From: Trematomus loennbergii
Taxonomy: Eukaryota; Chordata; Actinopteri; Perciformes; Nototheniidae
Reading direction: 5' to 3'
Assembly (NCBI GenBank): GCA_012861695.1
Contig: JAAOOA010000087.1
Location: 739,113-803,112 of the forward strand
Length of the DNA stretch: 64,000 nucleotides
Made by a program: the position numbers and the translations under genes. This document shows, in pieces, positions 9,762 to 20,607 of this stretch (position 1 is its first letter; each line of letters opens with the position of its first letter). The notes beneath the pieces were generated by a model that worked only from the letters and a program-made list of their open reading frames with translations, was not told the origin of the DNA and searched no databases.

Positions 9762-10061
9762 ATGGACGAGTTGGCAGCTGCCATGGCTGGACTGTCAATC
9801 AAAAGTTACCAGTTATCAAGCGATGGTATGGACAACTTAACAGCTGACTTTGCTAGACTTACTATGAGGAGTCAGCAGGTAACAGATGAGTGTGTGAATG
9901 AAATAACAGCTGCCTTCAGAGGACTCTCCACTAATGCACAGCAGCTTCCTGTTAGTGCCTGCACTGAGAATCCTCAAATACAGAGACAAGTCACTTTGTC
10001 CACGCTCCCTGAGACCCTCAAGCCCACTAATGCCCAGGTGAATAATATTGACTTGTGTTAG
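9762..10061 (+). CDS. X1, 22-residue-repeat protein (copy A right)
   Basis: A 99-codon open frame with three 22-residue repeats (1-22, 23-44, 45-66). A donor after base 10037 (CAG|GTGAAT, phase 0) and an acceptor CACCAG before 10191 define a second exon at 10191-10300, which ends at another donor-like CAG|GTATGT. In this copy exon 2 reads a basic Lys/Arg/Pro/Gly-rich tail. One base difference in a run of A puts copy B in a different frame with a Glu/Asp-rich then Trp-Trp tail, so the true frame is open. The intron before exon 1 (about 9589-9732) and the intron after it (10038-10190) resemble each other, which points to exon-intron duplication. Unknown function. Confidence 0.5.
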   Translation: MDELAAAMAGLSIKSYQLSSDGMDNLTADFARLTMRSQQVTDECVNEITAAFRGLSTNAQQLPVSACTENPQIQRQVTLSTLPETLKPTNAQVNNIDLC

Positions 10062-10300
10062 TTTTACTTAAACTTACTTACAATAAGTGATCATAATATG
10101 ACAGTGATATCTTCTATGTTTATGCATTGCAAATACTTAATTATTTTTTGTTAGTTCTTTAAGGTTATATAACCATATGTTTGTCACCAGGTAACAAGTG
10201 ATCATTTGGAAAAATGTATCCCAGCCTTTGAAAAAACTCAAAGGGAGAGGACAGTGAAGGCCATGAAGCCAAAACCAAGACGTGGTGGAGTGCTGCGCAG

Positions 10301-11024
10301 GTATGTTCTCTAACAGCAACACTCTATTAAACATGTCTTTATTGACTACAGCTTAAGTTCATCCTATCATAAGGCTAAAAAGTATCTTAGTAACAAAAAC
10401 AAAAGCAAAAAACATTAATGTTAACAACGCCTCAAAGGGCGGACTCCTGAGTTCCATGGCACTTGGACTATTTACATCATCCAGGGCTCAACACCAGTAA
10501 ATACGCCTCTCTTTATCCGCTCTCCAAGCCTCCAAGGGCGGACTCCTGAGGTCCGTAATGCCCCCCTAACATGACACTTAAACTATTTACATCATCTAGG
10601 GAAGCACACCAGTAAATGTAGCCTCATGTAACTTCATATAGGGATTCTTTAATAGTTGTGTGAAGTAATTAAACAATAAGGGGGTATTAAGATCTTTAAA
10701 TTATAATTTTCCTCTCAAAGAGACTTCGTTGTACACACACACACACAAACAAAACAACATTAAATAATGACATGATATTATAGTGATAACACATAATGTG
10801 TAGAAAGAGATCTCCTGTATGGGTTGATTGCGCGTTGATCTGTTGGTAAATGCTCATCTATCATTTTCAACCAAGCAGCATGAGGTCAAATTTAATAAGT
10901 AATAGTTTGTCACGATTTTACGGGGAAAAAGTCACATCTTAAAGACAGCTTGAACTGGATAGATGGTTAGTCTTTTTTCAAACATACCATATGTTCTGCA
11001 TGTTAGTATATTTGGCCAAATCGG
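10301..11024. other. Right-arm spacer, no gene seen
   Basis: It corresponds to 1873-2586 inverted: two CTCAGGAGTCCGCCCTT-like segments, a CA run at 10734-10745 and AT-rich sequence. The X4 poly(A) signal reads on the minus strand near 10340. Confidence 0.5.
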
Positions 11025-11125
11025 TTAGGCCCCACTGCCCCACTCCCTCAATAGGGAAGTCACGCTTTGGGAAGAGGTGTTTAATTTCACAGATCTGACT
11101 TGATTGCTGTTGTGATGGCTGTAAG
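11025..11125 (-). pseudogene. X4, 3' part only (copy A right)
   Basis: This is the inverted partner of the end of 1640-1872, including its stop. Everything upstream is replaced by the Harbinger transposon, so this copy cannot be expressed from its own start. Confidence 0.6.
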
Positions 11126-11421
11126 TAAGGCGCCGTTTACACGAGGAGAAAACGGCTTGTATCTGCATAGTTTCGCGTGCGTATAGCCCTATTATTTAGA
11201 CGAGGCCGATAGAAACTGACCACACAAACGATAACGGGTCCCAAGGTGGATAGATTTGCAAACGAAACGCTCTGGGGGGTCAACCGAGTCCGTTTAATCG
11301 CCTCTATACGAATATTGCCTGAAAAAATAACGACAGCCACGCCTCTTCGCACCTCTTCCCACCTCTCCCCACCTCTCCCCCGCCTCATTGCTGATTTGTT
11401 TCTACAACAACAACAACAAGA

Positions 11422-12677
11422 ATGGCGGATAACAGGGTTGCTGTTGTGCTCCAGACGCTACTGACCATGATTAATATGTTAGTGCTACAACTACGGTGCT
11501 TCTACGAGAACCACAAGCAACTAGTGGACATGAAGAACCACATACACGACATGTGGCTAAATCCACCGCGGAGAACAACCAGAAGGGCGACCAGGAGAAA
11601 GTTTTGGGTAAGACCGGGCAGAACTAGCAGTTGGTGGGACAATTTTGTCAATGGCGTTGTCGTGGACGATGAATGGAGGGAGAACTTCCGCATGTCCAAA
11701 GCCTCTGTCGTTGCCCTGACTGAAGAACTGCGCCCATATATCGAGAAGAAAACTACAAACATGAGGGCGCCAATAGATCCACTGAAAAGGGTTGCTGCGG
11801 TTCTTTATTACCTGAGCGACGAGGGAAGGCTACGGAAGACTGCTAACGCCTTCGGAGTTTCCCGCCCGTCTTTGTCCCTCATTATTAGGGAGACATGCAG
11901 AGCGATCACCATCCACCTGGGTCCAAAATACATCAAGCTGCCTTTTACTGAGCCCGAGACCGTGGATCTGGTTGAGGGGTTCCATTGTACACATGGCATG
12001 CCACAATGTTTAGGAGCAGTGGACGGAACCCACATCGAAATCAAGCAGCCATCTAACGACTCCACTAGTTACATCAACAGGAAAGGAAAATATTCCTTTA
12101 ATCTACAGGCTGTCTGTGATTACAGGTACCGATTCATGGATGTCATGGTAAAGTGGCCTGGGAGTTGCATGATGCACGGGTCTTTGCTAATTCCAAGCTA
12201 AACATGTACTTAAAAACTGGAAAGATCCCTGCTCTGAAAAAACAGATTGTGGACGAAGAGGAGGCCATACCAGTTTATCTTCTTGGTGATCCTGCCTACC
12301 CGCTGCTGCCGTACCTGATGAAGGAATATGCATCCGGTGGCTCCACAGCTCAGGAACAGTACTTTGGGCTATCTCTGTGTAGGGCACGTATGGTCATTGA
12401 GTGTGCTTTTGGTCGTCTCAAGGCCAGATTTGCTGCTCTTAGAAGGCCTATGGACATAAACATGAATGACCTGCCCCATGTGATTTATTCCTGCTTTGTC
12501 CTCCACAATGTTTGTGAGGCCAGTAAGGACGCTGTGGATGATCAGTCTGTGTTGGGAACAATGCAAGCTGAAATGGACTTACAGCCTCCCACACAGTGCA
12601 ATGGCTATCTCACTGACTGTAATGAGGGGGAGGGAAAGAGAGTGAGGAGAGTGCTTATGGCGTACATTGACCCTTAG
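11422..12677 (+). pseudogene. Harbinger transposase (HARBI1-like), one frameshift
   Basis: This is the DDE endonuclease that would cut and move the element. The N-terminal part (to about residue 60) is variable. A helix-turn-helix-like stretch with an [10 protein letters not shown] core lies near residue 145. The first catalytic Asp is in AVDGTHIE (about residue 201). The second is in LGDPAYPL and the Glu is in [13 protein letters not shown]; both lie in the second frame (12153-12677). One base is missing near 12168, in the WPGS...HDARVF segment, and splits the gene. All three catalytic residues survive, so the damage is slight and recent. Start chosen at the ATG after the CAACAACAACAAG leader. 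Confidence 0.9.
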
Positions 12678-13609
12678 GTCAACTACATCAAAGACAGACT
12701 GTACATTTTTTTTAAAGGTGTTTATTAAGATGTGATAAACATTCTTTGTTACATTCCCTGTCCTCACTGTGCAGCTCCTTCAGCGACAGGCTGCTGTACA
12801 ATATTCATATACCTGGCTAGGTATATGTACCTGGCTGCTAAATCTGAGGACTGTTACAGGATTTTTTGTATTATATCCTAACTGTTTTTAGTACTTTTTA
12901 ATGCATGTCACATGTGTGAAACTAAGCAAATAACTATGTGATTCTCCAATGTCAAAAGTGTGAAACTAAAAATAAAATTGGCTGCAACCACTTCCAGACT
13001 TTCTTTGAATGTGCAACAAATGTATCATCCTCATGAATGAAGTTATATGGCCCATTCTACCGAGTCAGGTTGTCCATATATATTTTGTACCGTATTTATT
13101 TACACATATAGTAAAAGAACCGTACATTTTGATATGGTATTTTCAGACTGTATTGGCCACTAGCGAAACATAGTACATACACTGTAGTAAAAAACTATTA
13201 TATTAACCTGTTAAGATTGTGTTACCTTCCCTTCTCTAAATAGTATTTTAACCAATATTTGAGGATTTTCAGTAAAAGTAATATAAGCAAATGTTGAATC
13301 AAAGTTGAATTTATACAATTCATAAAAATCATAATGCAAACTTTCTTTGTGAAATGCATAATACTGATCATATTGATTCCAGAGATGAAATAGAAGGGAA
13401 TGAGGCTATAATGGGTAATGTTTTTTGTATTTTGAGCAAAACACTTCATAGACATGTTTTTTATATATCTGAGACTATAATATATGCCTAACAATAGTTT
13501 GGGCTTTACCATTAAGGCCCAATGTGACATATCACAGTTCAGATATTTGACACTAGGGGGGGTTACTTTTCATAAATGTGGTGTATTTAGTCCAAATTAG
13601 GTTTACAAG
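12678..13609. other. Harbinger interior, no gene seen
   Basis: AT-rich sequence downstream of the transposase. It resembles 13720-13900 at several points (poly-T run, GTTTATTAA, AAAATAAAA), so it looks like one unit of a tandem duplication of about 1 kb. Confidence 0.5.
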
Positions 13610-13614
13610 GTGAA

Positions 13615-13770
13615 AAGGACTTACAGCCTCCCACACACTGATATAGATATCTCACTGACTGTAATGAGGGAGAAGGAAAGAGAGTGAGGAGAGTGCTTGC
13701 GGAGTACATTGACCCTTACATGAAAGACAAGACTGTTCTTTTATTTTAATAAGGTTTTTTATTAATAACA
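13615..13770 (+). pseudogene. Duplicated 3' end of the transposase gene
   Basis: Positions 13620-13725 repeat 12580-12680 (ACTTACAGCCTCCCACACA to the Ile-Asp-Pro end) with scattered changes. In this copy the stop at that point is absent and the frame runs on through Tyr-Met-Lys. It is either the original gene end or the duplicate. Confidence 0.65.
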
Positions 13771-13957
13771 TTATTTATAAATGTGTACACAGTAAAAGGG
13801 AAAAAAATACCTTTGCTAGCTAAAAAAAAAGGCTTAAAAAAAAGTGATTCTCCATTTGTACAAAGTCTGGTGGAGTTAAAAATAAAAATGTTTACAGACT
13901 TCCTTTGACCAAAAAGTGCTGTGAAAAAAAAGAAGCTCACTGCTTTACTGCTCCTCC

Positions 13958-15060
13958 TCATACAGTGACCGCCTGAATGAATATGGAGGAGATTGTTGCT
14001 GTGGGGTGTGTTACAGAGGGGTTTAATCTTGGTGTGGCCGTGTGTGGCCTTCGGGGTGGGTATGAGGGCACCTGGAAGTGTCCATATCCACTGTTGTTAG
14101 TATGAACTTGCATGAACTGGCTCATCAGGGAAAGGCCATTCTGTACAGTCACATTAATGTTGTCCATGGTGTTGTTCATACGATCCATGCTGGCTGCGCT
14201 GCGGCTGGTTGCTTCCTCCATTAAGTCCAACATCCGGCTTTTTAATCGCAACTCTTCCTGCACCGCATGTTCAGCTGGAAGCTTCCTCTTCATGCGGTCA
14301 CTTCTGTGGCCGTCCAGCCGTGCCTATAATAAACCAGAGAAAGTTTGAATTAATACACAATAGGACCATAGCCACCAGATAACAGAACACAAAAGGCATG
14401 TTGTGAAATAGCTCTCAATACATTTTACAAATAAAAATGCTCTAAATACTTTCTAATTTTACCAAGCTTAAACCGGTTCAGTTTTTCAGTGGAAGGTACT
14501 GCATCATAGTATATAGCAAGCCCTTTAAGATTGAAATCATGAACATACCTGGAGCAGATCCCTGCGATGACTCACAACCGCAGCAGTTGGCAGAGTTCCG
14601 TTGGATGCACTCGACTCTGGCAAATCCGTGGAATGCTCCAAACTCGGGGATGAACTTGGTCCGGGCGACGACTCATCCATGTCGAACAAGTCCCCCGTCT
14701 CGACGCCAGCGCTATTGGGGTGCGTAGCAGCCGATCCACCCCAGATCTGCTCACACAGCTCGAAGAACATGTAAACAACACGTCCTTGGCCACTTCGACG
14801 GCCGAGGTCCACCGCCTGCCTGTACTTAATGCGTACCTGTTTTAGTTTCGCTGTAAGCTGGCCCTGTGAAATTGTGTTCTTCTCGTGAGGGAAATCTTTT
14901 TCAGTCGGGTCCTCGGATATTGCGCCTGAAATAAGTCGGCTATCTCCGTATATTTAAGCTTGCAGGACTCCCAGTCTACATTATCCTGTATTTTGTCGTC
15001 TTAATATTCAAGTGTTACACTTAAAAGAAGTTGGACCACGAAAATAGCTCCTTTCTTGCG
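13958..15060 (-). CDS. Harbinger Myb/SANT-like accessory protein, two exons, damaged
   Basis: Exon 1 runs from about 15060 to 14547. It reads a SANT/Myb-like region (Lys-Tyr-Thr-Glu-Ile ... Gln-Tyr-Pro ... Lys-Gln-Val-Arg-Ile-Lys-Tyr-Arg-Gln-Ala), then an acidic Ser/Pro-rich linker, and ends at CTCCAG|GTATGT. Exon 2 begins after TTTATTATAG near 14326 and ends at 13958. It codes for a basic start, a helical Met-rich middle and a Pro/Arg-rich tail. In PIF/Harbinger elements this protein helps import the transposase and bind the ends; that role is taken from the family. The first exon has at least one frame break before 14812. Confidence 0.65.
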
Positions 15061-15379
15061 CGAATAACAGCCATCTTCGTTTGTTTGTTTTGTTTGTGCC
15101 TCACACACATCCGGGGGGGATCTTATACTCGCTGCTTTTGGTGTATTTTGTGGCGGAAGTTACAGCGCCACTTACAGTCCCGCCATATGTACTACAGCTT
15201 TCGAGCGGTCTCGTGTGGAAGTACAGCGCCACTTACAGTCCCAGCATATGTACTACAGAGTTTCCAGCGGCCTCGTTTGAACAGACACGTTAAATGAAAC
15301 AAATGCATGTGAACGGAAGACTTTTTGAATACGAATACTGTGCATAAAACGCAAACGGCCTCGTGTGAGCGGGGCCTAA

Positions 15380-16137
15380 GTTGAGATCTAGTGAAAACTG
15401 TACTTCAGTAAGTACATAAAAAAAAAGACAAAAAATAACATTCTTTGTTCCTTTTTTTTAATCCATTGAGGCTTTGTTCAAACTTTACAAGCAGTGTGCA
15501 GAGAGGTGGACGAAATACAATTAACATAACACAACAGACAGCTGAGATGTACCATTTTAATTCCCCTGGTTTGTGAAACCACTGCAGCCTAATGTTTAAT
15601 GATCAGGTATTGTTGATTCTCCAAGTAACTGTAAATACATTTTGTACCAATATCCTATAATTCAATAATTAATCGAACTTCCCCTTTAAAACACACCAGA
15701 GACCCATCATTTTCCCCTCAATTGAAAATTTTGAAGAAAAATGTATATATACAGTATTTTACTAATGAAAAAGGAGTGCATTACTTCCACTAGTAATGTC
15801 TGCAAGTATGAAACACGTTTTGAACACACAATTCTGAGACAATAAATACTTTTCTTGTCCCCCTGACATATAAAGAAGTGGTAAAAGTTTATTTCTGAGC
15901 AAATAGTTTTCCGATCACTTCAAGTCATGACGGCAGGAAGTGCCATCCGTAGAATAAACTAGAGTACATTAGAACATACTCATCAGTATTTTATGTGTTT
16001 TTATGCGTCTCATCAAGGTGAACCATATGTGATCAGATTCCGAAAAATTAACAATGTGTACAATGTACTTCCCCAGTTGAATACATTTATTACATTTAGT
16101 GAGAGTGACTCTTTCTGAAGAAAATCAAATGTTTGTT
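15380..16137 (-). other. TRIM copy 1 3' UTR and flank
   Basis: It is colinear with 23682-24316 and 53199-53953. An AATAAA on the minus strand at 15888-15893 is about 245 bp past the stop and is the likely poly(A) signal. Nothing else was seen. Confidence 0.6.
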
Positions 16138-17313
16138 CTACTCAGTGTGATTGACAGGAGAGATGATCAGAGGGGCAGAGTTTTTACCACCATAATTCAG
16201 ACTGGGACCAAAGTATGGGTAGAGTTTCTCTTTGAAGCAGCAGCCAGTGAAGGAGTAGATCAGAGCTGCAGCATCAACATCATAAAATGAGACCAGACCC
16301 TCCTCATAATCCACAACACCCCCACCTTCTCAGGCTGAGACTTCAGAGAGAGACGGACTGAAGGACCAGCAAGAGCTTTGTACTCATTTTCATTCCTCAA
16401 CAATATCACCCAGTAACCTTTCTGAGGAGTCGCTGTGATGTTTCCCTTCCTGTTGATCGACTCTCTGGCCACTCCTAGAGTCCACTCAGTCTTCCCTTTA
16501 ACCTGAACCTCGTAATAAAATCTTCCTGAAGAGAAACTCTGCTTTGCTAAGACACAGACACAAGAATCAAATCTCTCTGGATTGTCTGGGAGATTCTTCC
16601 TCACATCACCATGTTTAACTTGTTTTCCATCATCAGACAGGATGAGGTTGGGATGTGCTGTATCAGGATCGAGAGTTACCTCCACCTCATACTGCTGGAC
16701 CCTCTTCACCTCAAGCAGCTTCTTCATCTGTTTCCTGAGCGTCTCCTCCAGCTGAGTCACAGCTCTCCTCACAGTCCCCTCATATGAAGGTGGACGGACC
16801 CTGACTTCTGTCCAGTTCTTGGTGGGTGGAGCAGCGCTCAGGGACGTGAAGCTTTGGAGGAGGTGGAGCTGGTCTTCAGAGCGTGACAGCTGCTCCACCT
16901 CAGAGCTCCTCTTCTTCAGCTCAGAGATTTCCTGCCAGCTCTTTGATGAAGCCTTCAGCCTGTTCCTCTGTCTCTCTCTGCTTCTCTTTGATGGTGTCGA
17001 TGAGCTCGGCCTGGCTTCTCTCAACAGACTCCTTCAGAGCGGTGAAGACCTGAACACCATCTGCTATCTCTCTGTCTGCTCCTTCCTTACTGAGCTCCAC
17101 TGAGCGATTCATCTCCTGAATCTTCAGTCGTCTCTTCTGGATCATCTGCTGAGTTTCAGCCTCTGTCTTCGCCAGCTCACAGAACAGCTCCAGTCGTTTA
17201 TCGTGCTTCATATACATCCTGTCTTCCAGGTTCTCCTCAGGGTCGATCAGCTGATGTCTTTTGAAGCCTGCATTTTCAGGTGAGTCTCACAGTAGGAGGC
17301 CAGACACACACTG
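16138..17313 (-). pseudogene. TRIM copy 1, RING-less pseudogene
   Basis: TRIM proteins are RING-type ubiquitin ligases of innate immunity. This copy keeps part of the B-box region, the coiled coil (LKKRSSEVEQL-type heptads) and PRY-SPRY (LDPDTAHP, YYEVQVKGK, LGVARESINRKG). It has lost the RING and N-terminus: at about 17313 the sequence jumps from the B-box segment to intron sequence equal to 26035 of copy 2. Other damage is a loss of 2 nt near 16934, a 1-nt loss in the SPRY near 16318 and a premature stop near 16287. Like copy 2 it lacks most of B-box 2. Not functional as a RING ligase. Confidence 0.85.
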
Positions 17314-17519
17314 TTATTGTTAAATGTTAAACAAATCTCTCTGTTTGTTAATATTATAAATAAATCTGGAAAGTCATAGCAGCATTCAGTTTAAACTCTA
17401 AGAAACACAATGTGTAAGCTCTAATACTGTTGGGGATTTTGCCGTTGTTGAACAGAGGAGTGAAACCTCCTGCTGAGCATCACTGAAGTTAATACTAGTT
17501 GTTGTTGTCGTGTGCTGTG

Positions 17520-17785
17520 CTGAAGCACAATCATCCTTGTACATTACTGTTTTATATATAGTACTGTATTCACTGTATTTATTATTATCTGTGTCTTTAT
17601 TCTTATTTATACATTTCCCATCTATTTACCTTTATTTTTGTATCATTTATTTTGTACATACTTCTGATAATTGTGTATATAACTGACTGTTTTGCACTCT
17701 GGTTAGACCCTCCTTAATTTCGTTACACTGTGCTTGCATTTTGTAATGACAATAAAGTAATCTAATCTAATCTAATCTAAAAAAC
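17520..17785 (+). repeat. LINE-type 3' tail with (TAATC)n end
   Basis: It ends in TGTAATGACAATAAAGTAATC followed by TAATC repeats. The same tail is at 26270-26495 and 56847-57018, and inverted at 33418-33610. It looks like a 3' end common in fish non-LTR elements. It sits in the TRIM first intron and predates the block duplication. Confidence 0.6.
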
Positions 17786-17993
17786 AGTAAACGTTATCAG
17801 CTTCAAAAGGCAGACAGCAGTTACTACAGAAACAGGTTCAAAGCTCAAGGCTACTTACCACAGTGTGTACAAATGATATAAGATGAAATATGTAATTGTC
17901 ATGCCTTTTTATAAGAAAACTTGTAACATAACACCAGATCCCTTGCTTTGGAGAGTCCAGAACAAATCTACTATTTAGATTCTACTTTGTTAA

Positions 17994-18373
17994 AGGTGGG
18001 GTAGGTACGTTTGAGAAACCGGCTCGAGTGCGCTAGAATTTGAAAATACACAGCCGGAGAAAATCTGCCACTTCCTTACAGAGCCCCTCCTCCAACACAC
18101 ACGAACACGCACATGACCAATGAGGGCACGAGATAAGTTTGTGCCCCGATGGAAGGCTGACAGGCAGGTAGGCCATCCAGTCATTTTAGCCGGGCCGGCT
18201 CAGATGATTGGTCGTGCTTTTTACAGTATTACGGCTTCCACAGATGACATTTTTTTATGGTTTTTTGGCAAAGCACTTAAGATATTCATTGCTATCGGGA
18301 TGTTAAGAGCATTCCATGGAATATAACAAAAAGTGTATCTCGAGCCGGTTTCTCAAACTTACCTACCCCACCT
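17994..18373. mobile_element. TTAA-flanked MITE, 380 bp
   Basis: Inverted ends of about 38 bp start AGGTGGGGTAGGTA and include GAAACCGGCTCGAG. TTAA is at 17990-17993 and 18374-18377. Block 2 near 26702 has the uninterrupted site with one TTAA. The TTAA target fits piggyBac-type movement. Confidence 0.85.
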
Positions 18374-18661
18374 TTAATAGAGTCAATTATAAAGATGTTT
18401 TCAAATACAGGAAATATGAAAATAAGTATAAGCTAATGCTAGCTTTGACTGTATGCTCTCTAACCTAACTCACACAGAGTTTACATTGTATTTATATTGT
18501 TGGCTGTTGCTAATGTAAAAGTTGAGGTTTTTATCTTAACTGACACATTTATATAGTATAATATTCTTTATATGGTAAAATGGATGTAATACAGTCAGAT
18601 TCAGATTTTAATCCAACTTTGACTAAATATTTAGTTAGTGATGTGTCTGTAGTGTACTCAC

Positions 18662-18862
18662 CAGTGTTTGCAGAGTCCTGCTGTGTTGTTGAGAAGAAGC
18701 TTCTGGATTCAGTTCAGTGTTTCTTCAGAGAAACAGAGACTTGTCTCGGCTGCTGCTCTGCTGTCGCTCAGACAAACATCAACTTTGATTTCTGGGAAAT
18801 GGAAACTCTTCTCTTACAGTGTGGTCCCACCTCTCAGTGGCAGTTTGCCAAGAGGGAGTGGA
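18662..18862 (-). other. TRIM copy 1 non-coding first exon
   Basis: On the minus strand an exon ends CACTG|GTGAGT at 18662. It is conserved at 26986 and 60138. It lies about 1.3 kb upstream of the coding exon and has no open frame of note. The upstream limit is uncertain. No TATA box was seen. Confidence 0.55.
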
Positions 18863-19480
18863 GGAAGAACTGTTGAGGCTTGTTATTTAACTTTGTGACG
18901 ATGCATTTTACAGCTGATCCAAGAGGATTTTCAAATAGTGTATTGAGCATGAGTAGGAATATTTTCTCAATACATAAAGGACATCTCTTTACACATCTGG
19001 AGATTTATAGCTATATTTCACAACGCTGTGTTATGGTCCCTGTTTAAGAGCAGCTGGTGAATCACTTCCTCCTCCCTGAACAGACTGTTTGAAAATGGGT
19101 CTTGTAAGAAATATGAGGAGTAAAGGCTTGTGGAGTTATACAATAAACACACAACGTCTAAATCCTCTTATTAGATTGGATATTAATCACAGAGGAACGA
19201 AACCGGGAGGAAGACCCGCCCCCCGTCGAGACCGGCCAATAGGAGAGGACTATAGACTATAACATATGATGGACAGGAAAAAAACGCTCTCTCTCTACCC
19301 CGGCCACGCGATAAACAACAGCTGGGAGGAGGCAGCGGGACCCCACGCGAACGGGAGAGCCGCACCACTCTTACACATTCTATTTGTATCACCGTATAAT
19401 TTGTTTAATTAAATGCTGTTAACTTTTAAATAAGCTTCCTTGGACTCTTTTCAGCTAATCCTGCTGTTTAAATCACCTGT
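18863..19480. other. TRIM copy 1 upstream region, no gene seen
   Basis: It matches 27180-27415 and 60336-60830. The part 19180-19375 is GC-rich, with an AGACCGGCCAATAGGAGAGG stretch that includes an inverted CCAAT-box-like sequence, and is shared with 60660-60830. Possibly promoter-proximal. Confidence 0.4.
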
Positions 19481-19925
19481 AACAGTCTGTACTTAAGTGC
19501 AATTTTTTTGCTACGTTGTACTTTTCCTCCACTACATGTATTTAATACCTTTAGTTACTTTACAGATCTGGATGAATGATGTGAAATATAATCAAGTGTT
19601 AAATCAGACTTTAGTTCCACCTGGAGTAAATTCACAAGCTACCCTGCAGTATACAAAGTCATTCAAACTAGCTGCACCTTTACCAGCTTTGAGAACACTT
19701 TTAATGATCAATCATTATAAAACATATCATATATATTATTCTGAAATGGACCAATCTGCACAATGACTACTTTTACTGTCGCTACTTTAACTATATTTTG
19801 ATGATAATACTTTTCTACTTTTACTTGAGTCACATTTTGAACGCAGGACTTTTATTGAGTATTCCTACACTCTGGTACTTCTACTTTTACTCAAGTACAG
19901 ATCTGAGTACTTCTCCCACCTCTGA
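19480..19925. repeat. Interspersed repeat with CTTTTACTCAAGTAC motifs
   Basis: It starts near a GTACTTAAGTGC stretch and ends in GAGTACTTCTCCCACCTCTG. Copies are at 27410-28012 and partly at 22680-22720. The reading frame inside (19497-19766) is not a gene. The motif family is widespread in fish genomes to my knowledge. Confidence 0.55.
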
Positions 19926-19998
19926 GGAAAAGTCTAAGAACCTGAATGTGACCCTTGACCTCCATTGAACCACAGCTGCTTTGTTTCTTTCTCCTCAG

Positions 19999-20607
19999 CT
20001 TCTCGTGAGCGCTCCATCATCGAGTGCGGCCTGACTTCCTTCCATGATGTTTCCTATTATTAGCATTAGCATTAGCCCAGCGCACCAACGGAGAGAGACT
20101 AATTTATGGCAACACAAAATAAAACATGGGAGCGGTGGAGTGATGAGGAGGTGTCGGCGCTTCTGGCGATTTACCCGGGACTTCGGGTGGCAGTATACGC
20201 CGTGAAGTTGTTTGCGGCCTGCCAGTAAACCCAAAGCAGAAGAAGAAGAAGTGACGTCAGCGGCTTCATTTGCGTAATCCTCCCTCCACTTATTCCGGTG
20301 TGAACCATAGACTGTATATATAAGGTGTGAACGCAATTTACTAGGACAGTTCCGGGACTAAAGAGTTCTAGGAACTAAGTACGGCAAAGTACTTGGTGTG
20401 AAAGCGACTAATGGTTTCTAAATGTTTAATATATATACAAGCTAATAATAATGAAGCCTCTGTGCTCTTAATGTTTCCAGGTATGCCTTCAGCGGGAACA
20501 ATATGCCCACCATGGTGCCGATCCCCAACGCCAACGGAGAGTTCGGCACGGCCAATCAGATGAGCAGGAACGACATCAGCAGACTGAACACGCTGTACAC
20601 ATGTTGA
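19999..20607 (+). pseudogene. Astacin-type metalloprotease remnant 1
   Basis: Two exons of an astacin-family gene (hatching-enzyme or nephrosin-like) remain. After CTCCTCAG at 19998 an exon reads a Ser-Ile-Ile-Glu...Gly-Leu-Thr-Ser-Phe-His segment, as in the astacin N-terminal catalytic part. After TTTCCAG at 20480 the last exon (20481-20607) reads to the family's end, SRNDISRLNTLYTC. The zinc-binding HExxH exon is not present between them. Between 20065 and 20480 unrelated sequence has replaced the middle. The donor after the stop is changed from GTAAGA to GTGAAG. Not functional. Confidence 0.75.

Larger units (their letters stand above)
6171..11125. mobile_element. Palindromic element copy A, right arm (outer part lost)
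   Basis: The arm begins with a short satellite remnant, then follows the right arm of copy B from about 46840 outwards: X3 (broken), X5 (absent from B), modules, X2, X1 and the tail of X4. It ends at a TAA where the Harbinger transposon at 11129 starts. In copy B another 2.6 kb of arm follows. A solo LTR lies inside at 7371-8085. The segment 7264-7366 corresponds to about 50410-50510 of copy B, so the order is rearranged relative to B. Confidence 0.75.
11129..15376. mobile_element. PIF/Harbinger transposon, 4.25 kb
   Basis: The left end is GGCGCCGTTTACACGAGG and the right end, inverted, GGCCCCGCTCACACGAGG. TAA is at 11126-11128 and 15377-15379, the 3-bp target size of the superfamily. It carries the two usual genes facing each other: a DDE transposase (plus) and a Myb/SANT-like protein (minus). 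The left flank is the palindromic element and the right flank is the TRIM block. In block 2 the right-hand TAA sits in continuous block sequence, so the two flanks were not originally neighbours. Confidence 0.9.

Noticed and set aside
19497..19766. An 89-codon frame next to the TRIM promoter region
   Set aside because: It lies inside a dispersed fish repeat and the frame is not kept in the copy at 27440-27680.
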